From assembly GCA_020850695.1 (NCBI GenBank), contig JADZEF010000025.1, forward strand, positions 1 through 33,775: a stretch of DNA of 33,775 bases, given 5' to 3'. The position numbers were made by a program, and so were the translations under genes. The notes under the pieces are model-generated. The model worked only from the letters and a program-made list of their open reading frames with translations. It had not been told where the DNA came from and searched no databases. This stretch comes from Planctomycetaceae bacterium (lineage in GTDB: Bacteria > Planctomycetota > Planctomycetia > Planctomycetales > Planctomycetaceae). Positions 8,562 to 16,646 of the stretch are shown piece after piece; the stretch's first letter is position 1; the number at the start of each line of letters is the position of its first letter.

Positions 8562-9083
8562 CTAGAACGGGACTTCTTCCCCACCGCCGCTCGGGCCCGC
8601 GTCGTCATAGAAGGAATCGGCGGGAGAACCGCCGGACGACTCCTCGTAGTTACCCTGCGATGGGCTCGATTGCCGTCCCTGGGGGCGAGTGCCCCCCCCT
8701 GCACGTTGCGGAGCGCCACCCCCACCCCCTCCAGGGCCGCCACCGTCGCGGGAACCGAGGAGCTGCATCGTTTCACCGACGACCTTCAACTTGCTCCGCT
8801 TTTGACCACTTTCCTTGTCGTCCCATGTGTCCAGTCGAAGATAGCCCTCGATGAGCACCGGGCGACCCTTCGCAAGGTATTCGCCGGCGATTTCCGCGGT
8901 GCGCCCCCAAAGAGTCACGTCAATAAACGTGACTTCCTCGCGACGCTGATTGGCCTGCTTGTCAAACCACGTGCGATTGACGGCTAAACCGAGCTCCGTT
9001 ACGGCTTGCCCGCTCGGAATGTATCGGACCTGCGGATCGCGCGTGACGTTGCCCATCAGGATCACGCGGTTAAAACTGGCCAT
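8562..9083 (-). CDS. ssb: Single-stranded DNA-binding protein
   Basis: SSB coats single-stranded DNA during replication, recombination and repair and recruits partner enzymes. The 173-residue protein starts [18 protein letters not shown], the standard SSB opening. The OB-fold fills about residues 1-108 and includes the [15 protein letters not shown] segment and LIEGYLR. A glycine-rich, low-complexity linker follows, ending in an acidic tip EEVPF, a variant of the usual DDIPF that binds SSB partner proteins. A strong ribosome binding site (GAGGAGG, eight bases before the ATG) fixes the start at 9083. It follows rpsF on the same strand, a gene order common in bacteria, but with an unusually long 237-base spacer that appears to hold its own promoter. 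No rpsR or rplI follows. Confidence 0.97.
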   Translation of the reverse strand: MASFNRVILMGNVTRDPQVRYIPSGQAVTELGLAVNRTWFDKQANQRREEVTFIDVTLWGRTAEIAGEYLAKGRPVLIEGYLRLDTWDDKESGQKRSKLKVVGETMQLLGSRDGGGPGGGGGGAPQRAGGGTRPQGRQSSPSQGNYEESSGGSPADSFYDDAGPSGGGEEVPF

Positions 9084-9162
9084 CGGGATGGCCTCCTCTG
9101 GAGAGTGCAGACGTGACAGGCTTCAGACGAGCGCCCGGCAAACGAGCGAAACCTTCGCCGCC

Positions 9163-9191
9163 ATCTTACACTGGACATTCGTGACAGGCAA
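9163..9191 (-). promoter_or_regulatory. Candidate internal promoter for ssb
   Basis: On the minus strand TTGCCT (9186-9191) and TAAGAT (9163-9168) are spaced by 17 bases, each matching four of six bases of the housekeeping sigma factor consensus. It lies about 80 bases upstream of the ssb start, inside the long rpsF-ssb spacer, and would allow ssb to be transcribed independently of rpsF. The call is by inspection only. Confidence 0.35.
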
Positions 9192-9200
9192 TTGTCTGTC
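9183..9200. promoter_or_regulatory. Near-perfect palindrome overlapping the candidate ssb -35 box
   Basis: GACAGGCAATTGTCTGTC is symmetric at 16 of 18 positions (GACAG and CTGTC arms around CAATTG). It overlaps the TTGCCT box of the candidate ssb promoter, the usual place for a repressor operator. The arms (ACAG-N8-CTGT) are the reverse of the proteobacterial LexA box (CTGT-N8-ACAG), so it is not a LexA site of that type. Which regulator would bind is unknown. Confidence 0.3.
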
Positions 9201-9320
9201 GCGCGAACGACCCGGCGAGCGAACCGCTCGCGCAGCAACTCCATCCGGCACTTGTCAAAAAGCGCGATGCCGATGAAGTGTCCCGACGGAGAAGCTGAGA
9301 TCAAAACCCGCCCGTAGGGG

Positions 9321-9758
9321 TTATTCTTCAACTTCTTCCGGCGGAGGAGCATCGTCGCGGCGAGGACGACGACGCGGGCGGTCGTCTTCCGGCGGCTCCG
9401 CCACGTCTTCCGGAGGAGCCTGCGTCGTGTGGGTGCTGACCGCCTGATTCATCGCGTCAAAAATCACCTTCGGCTGGCGAAGGATGATTTGACGCAAGAT
9501 GGTTTCACTCAGCTTGCAGGCGCGAATCACTTCGGTCAGGGCGGTCGGCTTCAGCTCGAACAGAACGAGGAAGTGGAGCCCCTTGCGGTGGCCGTCCACA
9601 GCATACGCGAGCTTGCCGTCCTGCCACGGGTGCTCGGCCACGATGTTGGCGCCGGCCTTGGTCAGAATACCGGTGATATGCTTCGTCACGCCCTCGGAAT
9701 CGGTCGCGTATTTCGCGCTGTCGACGAGGAACATGCCCTCATAGTATTGCACTGCCAA
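9321..9758 (-). CDS. rpsF: 30S ribosomal protein bS6
   Basis: bS6 binds 16S rRNA with bS18 in the platform of the small ribosomal subunit. The core (about residues 1-95) has YYEGMFLVDSAKYA at the start, GKLAYAVDGHRKGLHFLVLFEL in the middle and ILRQIILRQPK near the end of the fold. The tail is long and charged (Pro, Glu and Arg rich), common for planctomycete ribosomal proteins. No ATG fits the expected N-terminus. I chose TTG at 9758, which gives MAVQYYEG and has AGGAG seven bases upstream. GTG at 9767, three codons earlier, is an alternative with a poorer spaced site. The gene is 237 bases upstream of ssb on the same strand. Confidence 0.93.
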   Translation of the reverse strand: MAVQYYEGMFLVDSAKYATDSEGVTKHITGILTKAGANIVAEHPWQDGKLAYAVDGHRKGLHFLVLFELKPTALTEVIRACKLSETILRQIILRQPKVIFDAMNQAVSTHTTQAPPEDVAEPPEDDRPRRRPRRDDAPPPEEVEE

Positions 9759-9847
9759 AGCCGTCACTCCTGCCTCGATGTTCGCCCGCCGGCACCGCCG
9801 GCCAACTCCCTTTTCCAAATTCCGGAAAAGTGGAAGGGAAGCCCCGT

Positions 9848-9875
9848 TTTGTACCAGTTTCTCTTGGAGTTGCAA
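9848..9875 (-). promoter_or_regulatory. Candidate promoter for rpsF
   Basis: On the minus strand TTGCAA (9870-9875) and TACAAA (9848-9853) are spaced by 16 bases, about 90 bases upstream of the rpsF start. Each box matches four or more of the six consensus bases. This is the best match in the rpsF-globin gap. Found by eye. Confidence 0.35.
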
Positions 9876-9942
9876 CCGACCGCCGGGTGATTTTGTGCGG
9901 CGTCCGGTCAGCTTGTCGTTCGATCCCGCGAAACTCGGCCCA

Positions 9943-10368
9943 TCAGCCCTCGGCGTTCAACAGGAATGTCGCCGTGTGCGTGAAAAACTCGCGGAGAATC
10001 CGGTCGGCCTCGGGCATCAACTGCGTCTCATCCAGCGCAGCCGTCATGAGTTGCATCCAGCGGTCACGGGCCGCCCGGTCGACTCGGAACGGCATGTGAC
10101 GCATTCGCAGCCGCGGATGTCCCCGCTCCTCAATGTAGCGTTGCGGGCCGCCGAAGCGGTAAATCAGAAAGTCGCGAAGCCGTCGCTCGGACTCGGCCAT
10201 GTCATCGGCCGGGTACATCGGCCCCAGGACGTCATCTCCAGGAATGCGGCGATAAAAGGCCGCCACCAGCCGCCGGAAACCCTCCTCGCCCACCACCTCG
10301 AAAACCGTCATTCCAGTCTTCTCTTCCATTCCGTGTTCCTGGCTTCCCTGGGCCGCTCTTTCGGCCAT
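9943..10368 (-). CDS. Truncated haemoglobin, group II (TrHbO-like)
   Basis: Truncated haemoglobins are small haem proteins that bind oxygen, nitric oxide or peroxides in the cytoplasm. In this 141-residue protein the residues typical of group II are visible: Tyr39 (B10) in FYRRIPGD, Tyr52 (CD1) in GPMYP, the FGGPQRYIEERGHPRLRMRH block with proximal His91 (F8), and Trp104 (G8) in DRWMQLM. Trp at G8 is the hallmark of groups II and III. The start is uncertain: ATG 10368 and ATG 10329 (residue 14) both have AGGA at a workable distance, and the globin fold only needs sequence after residue 14. The gene is on the same strand as rpsF, 184 bases away, with no sign of a functional link. Confidence 0.9.
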   Translation of the reverse strand: MAERAAQGSQEHGMEEKTGMTVFEVVGEEGFRRLVAAFYRRIPGDDVLGPMYPADDMAESERRLRDFLIYRFGGPQRYIEERGHPRLRMRHMPFRVDRAARDRWMQLMTAALDETQLMPEADRILREFFTHTATFLLNAEG

Positions 10369-10509
10369 TTGAACGGTCCTGCAATTTCTCGCCGCAGCCG
10401 GTTGGGGTGCGGACGACGTCTGTTGACATCATACCCGATGGGCCGCCAGGAACAGTTCAAGGTCTACGGAGTTCATCCCCTCGCATCCCCACGGGGCGCA
10501 GGCACACCG

Positions 10510-10539
10510 TTGAGACGGCATCCTCGGGTCGAGTAGGAT
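10510..10539 (+). promoter_or_regulatory. Candidate promoter for the adenylate kinase gene
   Basis: TTGAGA (10510-10515) and TAGGAT (10534-10539) are separated by 18 bases and lie about 95 bases before the adk ATG. Both boxes match four to five of six consensus bases. This sits in the 264-base divergent gap between the globin gene and adk, where no other feature is visible. Confidence 0.3.
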
Positions 10540-10632
10540 AAAGGAAACGTCATCGGACTGATGGCTCATTGCTGACCGGCGCGGCTGCATGGTGCGGCGG
10601 TTGTCGTTTCACTCTTTTTTCCAAGCTCGCTC

Positions 10633-11244
10633 ATGAAGCGCTACAAGACCGTCCTTCTGTTCGGGGCCCCCGGCGCCGGCAAGGGAACTCAGGGAAAAGT
10701 TCTCTCCCAGATTCCCGGCTTCTTTCATCTCTCGTGCGGGGACGTGTTCCGGTCGCTCGACATTCGCTCGAAGGACGGCAAGGAAGTGGCGGCTTACAGT
10801 TCGCGCGGCGAACTGGTGCCCGACGAGGTGACGATCCGCATCTGGCGGAACGCGCTCGAAGGCCAGATTGCCATTAACCGCTTCTGCCCCGATGAAGACG
10901 TGCTGGTGCTCGACGGGCTGCCGCGGAACGTCCATCAGGCTGAGATGACGCAGGCCTATCTCGACGTCTTCCAGGTGATTCACCTGGTCTGCCGGAACGA
11001 AGCGGCGATGATCGATCGGCTGAAGCGGCGCGCGATCCATGAGAATCGTGCGGACGATGCGAACGAGTCGGTGATCCGTCGTCGCTACGAGGTTTACAAC
11101 AAGGAATCGGCCCCAGTTCTGGGCTTCTACCCGCCGGAGATCATCGCGCAGATCGAATCGCTCCATTCGCCGGCCGAAGTCTGCCGCGACATTCTGAACT
11201 GCCTCATTCCGGTGGTGAAGAAGCACTTTCCGAAGGACGAGTGA
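10633..11244 (+). CDS. adk: Adenylate kinase family nucleoside monophosphate kinase, short LID
   Basis: Adenylate kinase interconverts AMP, ADP and ATP in the cytoplasm. The 203-residue protein has the P-loop GAPGAGKGTQ at 11-20, the nucleotide-binding SCGDVFR at 34-40, RGELVPDEV at 58-66 and DGLPRN at 94-99, all hallmarks of the family. The LID region is cut short: after RLKRRA only about ten residues (HENRADDANE) precede the VIRRRYEVY helix, where long-form bacterial enzymes have some 38 residues with a zinc-binding or hydrogen-bond network. The short LID is known in some adenylate kinases and in UMP/CMP kinases, so AMP as the acceptor is likely but not certain. No secY or ribosomal genes flank it, unlike the classic adk location. 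Confidence 0.88.
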   Translation: MKRYKTVLLFGAPGAGKGTQGKVLSQIPGFFHLSCGDVFRSLDIRSKDGKEVAAYSSRGELVPDEVTIRIWRNALEGQIAINRFCPDEDVLVLDGLPRNVHQAEMTQAYLDVFQVIHLVCRNEAAMIDRLKRRAIHENRADDANESVIRRRYEVYNKESAPVLGFYPPEIIAQIESLHSPAEVCRDILNCLIPVVKKHFPKDE

Positions 11245-11263
11245 GCGGCGACTATCGCAAGAC

Positions 11264-11415
11264 AGAAAGACATCTGACGCAAAGGCGCGAAGAGCGCAAA
11301 GGAATGCACGCAAAGGGGGCGAGGAACCAAAGCTCAGGGAAGGCTCAACCCGACCTGCGTCTTCTTGCCTTCGCTTTGCGAAACTTTGCGATCGCTGCGT
11401 CTTTGCGTCAGAAGC
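11264..11415. repeat. Long-armed intergenic inverted repeat (element 2)
   Basis: The left arm begins CTGACGCAAAG (11274-11284) and the right arm ends CTTTGCGTCAG (11401-11411), an exact 11-base match that extends inward with mismatches for about 40 bases. Both arms are made of variants of CGCAAAG and GCGCGAAG repeated at seven- to ten-base intervals. The loop is about 60 bases. It fills most of the 247-base gap between adk and the rhomboid gene, and no promoter is recognisable in the remainder. Confidence 0.75.
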
Positions 11416-11491
11416 CTTTTCGATTTGATCCGACCCCGCCGCCGGAGCGTTACCGAGGCAAACTTCGTTCGACCTCTGCCGCGGCCATCCG

Positions 11492-12784
11492 ATGTTTCTC
11501 ATCCCCTTCGGCACCGACGCTCCCGTCTACTACTTTCCCTGGGGCACCATCGGGCTGATTGTGGCGAACGTCCTCGTGACGCTCTGGTCGGCGATGAATC
11601 CGGCAGCCGCCGATGACTGGATTCTGTCCTACGCCCAGGGACTGCATCCGCTCCAGTGGATCTCCGCCATGTTCATTCATGGACATGGTGGTTCGCCCCT
11701 CGCCATCGGCTCGCACCTCTTTGGCAACATGATCTTTCTCTGGGGATTCGGGCTGGCGGTCGAAGGAAAGATCGGCTGGAAGTGGTTCGTTCCGCTGTAT
11801 CTGGCGATGGGCGTCGTCCATCTGGCTCTGATTCAGACGATGACGCTGGCGCTGGACCACGGCAGCCTGATGGCCGAGGGAAAGGCCGTCGGCGCGTGCG
11901 GGGCGTCGGGAGTCGTCTACTCCGTCATGGCGATGGCCCTGGTCTGGGCGCCGCGAAACGAACTGACCATCCTCGTGGCCGGTTTTATCATGCGGCTGTT
12001 CGTCTTTACCTTCGAGATCTCCTATCTCACCTTCGGCCTCATCAAGGTCGGACTTCAGTTCGTCCTGGCGTTGACGACCGGGTTCTATCCGGGAAGCGAA
12101 TTCGCTCACCTCCTCGGATTCGTCATCGGGTTCCCGGTGGGAGTGCTGCTTCTCAAGAAGGGGTGGGTCGACTGTGAGAACTGGGACCTGTTCTCCTTGA
12201 TGGCTGGCCGGCACCTCAAGACGATCGCCGAGAATGAAGACCCCGTCCGCTGGCGGAATGCGCTGCAAGGGATGAACGTCACGGGATCGGTGGCGTCGAG
12301 CGTTGCGACAAGTGCCGCGCAGCGGGACACGGACGCTGGACTCGACGACCGCCCTGTGCCGACCGCGCCGCCGAAGTCGGCCCTCAAGCGGATTCGGATG
12401 TTGCTCGAGCAGGGGAAGCCGACCGCCGCCTACGCGGAATATGTGCGGCTCAAGGGGCTGCTGCCCGACTGGTCCCTGGAGCAGGCGGACCTGAAAGCGA
12501 TGATTCAGGGGTTGCTGAAGGGGCGGCAGTTCGCTGAGGCGGTTCCGTTGCTGGAAGAGATGATTCAGCGCTTTCCCGACGGGAGCGACCGAGCTCGAAT
12601 CCGGCTTGCCGGAATTGCGACCGAATCGCAACAACGGCCGGCGTTCGCCCTGCGCATCCTGGCCCCGGTCGATCGCGCGAAACTGACGCCCGATCTGGCC
12701 GAATCCTGCCGCCGGATTGAGTCGCTGGCCCACCAGATGATGGAAGACGGCGTCATCGAACTCGAAGGCCGCGGCTGGAGCTGA
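11492..12784 (+). CDS. Rhomboid family intramembrane serine protease with C-terminal helical domain
   Basis: Rhomboids cleave transmembrane segments of other membrane proteins using a Ser-His dyad. The N-terminal half (about residues 1-225) has six to seven membrane helices. Catalytic Ser139 lies in GACGASG and His206 in the last core helix (SEFAHLLGF). The HLFGN motif at 75-79 is the conserved His/Asn segment of helix 2. The soluble C-terminal half (about 230-430) begins with a flexible Ser/Thr/Pro stretch and then forms paired helices (LLEQGKPTAAYAEYVRL, then LLKGRQFAEAVPLLEEM) that look like tetratricopeptide-type repeats, suggesting a docking role. The ATG at 11492 fits the membrane topology and other planctomycete rhomboids that open MFLIPFGTD. 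The gene is convergent with the cyclase gene, only 11 bases apart. Confidence 0.93.
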   Translation: MFLIPFGTDAPVYYFPWGTIGLIVANVLVTLWSAMNPAAADDWILSYAQGLHPLQWISAMFIHGHGGSPLAIGSHLFGNMIFLWGFGLAVEGKIGWKWFVPLYLAMGVVHLALIQTMTLALDHGSLMAEGKAVGACGASGVVYSVMAMALVWAPRNELTILVAGFIMRLFVFTFEISYLTFGLIKVGLQFVLALTTGFYPGSEFAHLLGFVIGFPVGVLLLKKGWVDCENWDLFSLMAGRHLKTIAENEDPVRWRNALQGMNVTGSVASSVATSAAQRDTDAGLDDRPVPTAPPKSALKRIRMLLEQGKPTAAYAEYVRLKGLLPDWSLEQADLKAMIQGLLKGRQFAEAVPLLEEMIQRFPDGSDRARIRLAGIATESQQRPAFALRILAPVDRAKLTPDLAESCRRIESLAHQMMEDGVIELEGRGWS

Positions 12785-12795
12785 GCCACACTCGA

Positions 12796-13986
12796 TCAGA
12801 CGGTCGTTCCCGCGTACCGCGGCATCGACCGTGCGAATTCGGCCGCCTGGGCGATCGCGTCGCACATGGCCGATCGATCGACCTCGTGCACTTCCAGCGC
12901 GTCGCCGATGCCGTGCAGCATCGTCAACGTCAGCCGCCCACCGAGGTGTTGGCGAAACTCCTCGAGTCCGTCGAACAGAGTCTCGGTATCGTGCAGGACC
13001 GGGTGATCGAGCGCCAGCCCGAAATCCTCCAGGCACTGCAGCACGCGGCGGCAGTCGCGCTGGGGGAAGCCGTGGACCAGCGACGAGTAGATTGTGTCGA
13101 CCGCCACGCCGATGGCCACCGCCTCGCCGTGACGCAGGGCGAACTCGCTCATCACTTCGAGCTTGTGGGCCGACCAGTGCCCGTAGTCGAGCGGCCGGGC
13201 TTCCAGCATCTCGAACGGGTCGCCATTCTTCGTGATGTGATCGAGGTGCAGCTTCGCCGAAGCCCGGATGATCGGACCGGCGGCCGCCATGTCCCGCGCG
13301 CGGATGCGGCGGGCGTTGTCGCACACCGATTGAAAGACGGCCGGATCCTTCAACAGCGAGACCTTCACCGCCTCGGAGAACCCGCACAGAAAATCACGGT
13401 CGGGCAGTGTCGAGAGGAGCGCGGCATCGTTGATGACGGCCCACGGCACCGCGAACGTCCCGCACCAGTTCTTCTTGCCGAACAGGTTGACGCTGTTCTT
13501 CACCCCGATCCCCGAGTCGGCCTGAGCGAGCGTCGTCGTCGGAAGGCGAACGAGCCGGATTCCGCGATGCGCGATCGCGGCGGCGAACCCGACCGCATCC
13601 AGCACGGCGCCGCCGCCGATCACCACGATGTAACTGCGGCGATCGAGGTTGGCGGCGTTGAAGCATTTCAGCATCCGCTCCAGGATGTGAATGTCGTTCT
13701 TGACCGCTTCGCCCCCCGGCACGATCTGGACGTTTCCTGTGTGTTCAAAATCCGATCCCCGCTCCTCCAGAAACAATTCGATCCGATGCAGCAGGTCGGG
13801 GCGGGCATTCGCGACATGCTCGTCAACCCAGAACTGGACGCGAGGTTTCTGGTTGCCGGACGGTTCGAGCACGTCGGCCAACACCTGCCGATCGAGGCCG
13901 AGAACATCGTCGGTGAACCGCAGGCGGTGCGTGAAATTGACCTGGAATGGAACGTCGATCACGTCGGAGGGGCGACGGCTGGTCAT
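12796..13986 (-). CDS. 3-dehydroquinate synthase-like sugar phosphate cyclase, EboD type
   Basis: Sugar phosphate cyclases use NAD and a metal ion to cyclise phosphorylated sugars. The 396-residue protein carries PGGEAVKND (90-98), the NAD-binding GGGAVLD (124-130), LPTTTLAQADSGIGVKN (148-164), and metal ligands Glu205 (FSEAVK), His270 (DYGHW) and His286 (RHGEAV). The wording of these motifs (ARPLDYGHWSAHKLE) and the length resemble EboD more than the AroB of the shikimate pathway. EboD belongs to the ebo gene set tied to modified polyprenyl or pigment transport in cyanobacteria, algae plastids and other bacteria. None of the other ebo genes is in this window. The product could also be a valiolone-type cyclitol. 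A true AroB is expected elsewhere in the genome. It lies 247 bases downstream of leuC on the same strand. Confidence 0.85.
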   Translation of the reverse strand: MTSRRPSDVIDVPFQVNFTHRLRFTDDVLGLDRQVLADVLEPSGNQKPRVQFWVDEHVANARPDLLHRIELFLEERGSDFEHTGNVQIVPGGEAVKNDIHILERMLKCFNAANLDRRSYIVVIGGGAVLDAVGFAAAIAHRGIRLVRLPTTTLAQADSGIGVKNSVNLFGKKNWCGTFAVPWAVINDAALLSTLPDRDFLCGFSEAVKVSLLKDPAVFQSVCDNARRIRARDMAAAGPIIRASAKLHLDHITKNGDPFEMLEARPLDYGHWSAHKLEVMSEFALRHGEAVAIGVAVDTIYSSLVHGFPQRDCRRVLQCLEDFGLALDHPVLHDTETLFDGLEEFRQHLGGRLTLTMLHGIGDALEVHEVDRSAMCDAIAQAAEFARSMPRYAGTTV

Positions 13987-14040
13987 GCGGGGGGAACTCG
14001 ACTCGGCGAGAGGGCGAGGTGGGGCCCAGGCAATGCAGGC

Positions 14041-14057
14041 AGGCCGTGAAACGGCCT
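14041..14057. other. Short GC-rich hairpin upstream of the cyclase gene
   Basis: AGGCCGT (14041-14047) pairs with ACGGCCT (14051-14057) over a three-base loop, 55 bases before the cyclase start. It could be part of a second terminator for leuC transcription or a structure in the cyclase leader. Confidence 0.3.
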
Positions 14058-14167
14058 CATTCGTTATACGCGACGATTGGGACGGCGGCCACGAAGGACG
14101 GTTGGAAATGATTGGCGGGACGAAAGTTAATTCGCTGAGAGGTTCAGATTTGTGTGTCGTGCGGGCA

Positions 14168-14192
14168 GAGGCGGAACAGGAAGGGCCGCCTC
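14168..14192 (-). terminator. Hairpin after leuC
   Basis: GAGGCGG (14168-14174) pairs with CCGCCTC (14186-14192) across an 11-base loop, 42 bases past the leuC stop on the minus strand. No strong T-run follows. It is the likely 3' boundary of the leuC transcript, which would place the cyclase in a separate unit. Confidence 0.4.
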
Positions 14193-14233
14193 CCCACCGG
14201 GCTTGTGCCGGCCGGGCGGCCGATGCGACGGTC

Positions 14234-15649
14234 TCAATTCTTGCCGATCATCTCGCGGACGTCGGTCACGCGGCCGTTGATGGCGGCGGCGGCGACCATG
14301 GCGGGGCTCATCAGCAGAGTGCGGCCGGTCGGGCTTCCCTGACGTCCCTTGAAGTTGCGATTGCTGGACGACGCGCAGATCTCCCGCCCGACGAGCTTGT
14401 CGGGGTTCATCGCGAGACACATTGAGCAGCCCGCCTCGCGCCAGTCGAAACCCGCCTCGCGGAAGATTTGATCGAGCCCTTCCTCCATCGCCTGCTTCCG
14501 CACCAGTTGCGAGCCCGGCACGACCAGCGTCCGCACGCCGGGGGCGACCTTCCGCCCCTTCACCACCTTGGCCGCTTCCCGCAGGTCGGAAATCCGCGAG
14601 TTGGTGCACGAGCCGATGAACGCGACGTCGATCTTCACGTCCGTAATGGGCTGGTTCTCGTGCAACCCCATGAACTCGAGGGCTTCCTGGGCCCCCTTCT
14701 GCTCGGTCTTGGGGAAGCTCGAGATCGACGGAATCCGCTCGCTCACGCCGATGCTTTGACCGGGGTTGATGCCCCACGTCACCGTCGGCTCAATCTGCAT
14801 CCCATCGATGACCACCTCGTCATCGAACGCCGCATACGGCGTCGAGGCGATGCTCTTCCACCACTTCGCCGCCTTCTCGAATTCGTCTCCCTTCGGCGCC
14901 ATCGGACGGCCGCGGAGGTACTCGACGGTGGTGTCGTCCGGGTTCACATACCCGCACCGCGCCCCCCCTTCGATACTCATGTTGCAGACCGTCATCCGCT
15001 CTTCCATCGACATGTGGTCGAACACGTCCCCCGCATATTCATAGGCGTAGCCCACGCCCCCCTGCACGCCGAGCCGACGAATGACATGCAGCGTGACGTC
15101 CTTCGCGTAGACGCCTTGGCGCAGTTCTCCGTGCACCAGGATCCGCCGCACCTTGGGCTTCGTCATCGCCAGCGTCTGTGTCGCCAGGACATGGGCCACC
15201 TGGCTGGTGCCGATGCCGAGCGAGATGTTACCGAAGGCGCCGTGCGTGCTGGTGTGGCTGTCTCCGCACACCAGCGTGATCCCCGGCTGCGTCAGTCCCT
15301 GCTCGGGCCCGACGACGTGCACGATTCCCTGCCGCACATCGTTGATGTTGAAGAGTGGGATGCCGAACTCGCGGCAGTTTTTCTCGATGGCCGACATCAT
15401 CTGCTCAGCCAGCGCATCGGCGAAGGGGCGGGCCTGGTTGTCGGTCGGCACGATGTGATCGACGGTCGCGATCGTCCGCTCGGGGTACATCACCTTCAGC
15501 TTGCGGTCGCGCAGCATTTCAAACGCTTGCGGGCTCGTCACCTCGTGGATGAGGTGCCAGCCGATGAAGATCTGCGTCTGGCCGGAGGGGAGTGTGCGGA
15601 CGGTGTGGAGATCCCACACCTTGTTGAACAGATTGCGACGATCGGTCAT
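14234..15649 (-). CDS. leuC: 3-isopropylmalate dehydratase large subunit
   Basis: LeuC with LeuD isomerises 2-isopropylmalate to 3-isopropylmalate in leucine synthesis. The 471-residue protein has VDHIVPTDN near residue 63, [13 protein letters not shown] at 128-140, and the three cysteines that bind the 4Fe-4S cluster: Cys348 in GSCTNSR, and Cys408 and Cys411 in GCSMCLAMN. The length equals that of enterobacterial LeuC. ATG 15649 is preferred over upstream frames because it gives the family opening [13 protein letters not shown], although no Shine-Dalgarno sequence is visible. leuD normally follows leuC directly, but the 247 bases downstream contain no leuD, so the small subunit must be encoded elsewhere. 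The gene is divergent from the HAD phosphatase gene across 270 bases, which must hold both promoters. I saw no leader peptide or T-box. Confidence 0.97.
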   Translation of the reverse strand: MTDRRNLFNKVWDLHTVRTLPSGQTQIFIGWHLIHEVTSPQAFEMLRDRKLKVMYPERTIATVDHIVPTDNQARPFADALAEQMMSAIEKNCREFGIPLFNINDVRQGIVHVVGPEQGLTQPGITLVCGDSHTSTHGAFGNISLGIGTSQVAHVLATQTLAMTKPKVRRILVHGELRQGVYAKDVTLHVIRRLGVQGGVGYAYEYAGDVFDHMSMEERMTVCNMSIEGGARCGYVNPDDTTVEYLRGRPMAPKGDEFEKAAKWWKSIASTPYAAFDDEVVIDGMQIEPTVTWGINPGQSIGVSERIPSISSFPKTEQKGAQEALEFMGLHENQPITDVKIDVAFIGSCTNSRISDLREAAKVVKGRKVAPGVRTLVVPGSQLVRKQAMEEGLDQIFREAGFDWREAGCSMCLAMNPDKLVGREICASSSNRNFKGRQGSPTGRTLLMSPAMVAAAAINGRVTDVREMIGKN

Positions 15650-15919
15650 GGCGGATGGCGGGACGAGGACTGGTAACGTAGGCCAGGAGATGGGAGGGGA
15701 AAGCGTGATGAGAATCGACAGGCCCGGCGGACGCGCTTCCACTCAATTGCTGCATTCCATCATAGCGGCGAACGGAGAGACGCCGCCACCGCGGGCGAGG
15801 AGTCCGAAGCGCAAGCTTCTCTCCCGGATGCTCGAGAAGCGAGCCAAATGAGTCGCACTGCGTCATAATACAGGTCGCGTCACGGACGATTCGATGAGGC
15901 GATTTGAGCGACCCGCAGC

Positions 15920-16531
15920 ATGATCCGCACCTGCCTGTTCGACATGGGGAATGTTCTGCTGCATTTTTCGCATGAGAAGATGTGCGCGCAGATTGGGGCG
16001 CTGTGCGGGTTGAGCGAACTCGAGATGCGGGCGCTGCTGCTGGACTCGGGGACGCAGCTCGATTTCGAGCGTGGGCGGATGAGCGAGCCCGAGTTTCACC
16101 GGTGGCTAGTGGCGAAGGTGGCGATGGACATGGAGATCGACGCGTTGCGCGTGGCGGCGTCAGACATCTTCGTGCTCAATGAGCCGATGCTGCCGATTCT
16201 CGACCACCTGAAGGCATTGGGCATTCGGCTGGTGCTGCTGTCGAACACCAGCGTCTCGCACTTTGAATTCATCCGTGAGCGGTTCGACGTGCTTGATCGC
16301 TTCGACGACTTCGTCGTCTCGTTCCGGGCGGGAGCGGTGAAACCCGAGCCTCCGATCTACGAGGCGGCGCTCCGGGCCATCCACTGTGAGCCGGCGGAGT
16401 GCTTTTACACGGACGACATTCCGCTGTACGTCGAGACCGGTCGCACGTTCGGGCTTGAGGCGGAAGTCTTCTCCGACGCGGCGGCGCTCAAAGGACACTT
16501 GCGGGACCGCGGGATTGATCTTGAGTCGTGA
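15920..16531 (+). CDS. HAD superfamily phosphatase, YihX-like
   Basis: This 203-residue protein is a haloacid dehalogenase-type phosphohydrolase of subfamily IA. The nucleophile is Asp8 in CLFDMGNVLL. Here the usual second acidic residue (Asp10) is Gly, as in the YihX group (FDLGNV), whose E. coli member removes phosphate from alpha-glucose-1-phosphate. Other motifs are Ser108 in LLSNTS, Lys141 in AVKPEPPIY, and the acidic pair Asp165-Asp166 in CFYTDDIP. The helical cap lies between residues 15 and 85. The substrate cannot be told from sequence alone: a sugar phosphate is the best guess. The next gene is on the same strand 115 bases on, and shares no clear pathway. Confidence 0.85.
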   Translation: MIRTCLFDMGNVLLHFSHEKMCAQIGALCGLSELEMRALLLDSGTQLDFERGRMSEPEFHRWLVAKVAMDMEIDALRVAASDIFVLNEPMLPILDHLKALGIRLVLLSNTSVSHFEFIRERFDVLDRFDDFVVSFRAGAVKPEPPIYEAALRAIHCEPAECFYTDDIPLYVETGRTFGLEAEVFSDAAALKGHLRDRGIDLES

Positions 16532-16646
16532 GTCTCGCTCGTCCAAAGTGGATCGAAGAAGGACGCGGCCGTATTCAGACCATGAGGCGGCCTGCCGTCG
16601 CCCCGCGGTCAGAGCCGCCTCGCTTTTTTGCAGAGCTTCTTTGCGG

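Noticed and set aside
9183..9200. LexA box upstream of ssb
   Set aside because: The arm order is ACAG-N8-CTGT, opposite to the proteobacterial LexA consensus, and no other LexA-type motif was seen, so only an unnamed palindrome is reported.
13987..14233. leuD or a remnant of it after leuC
   Set aside because: No frame in these 247 bases resembles the small subunit.
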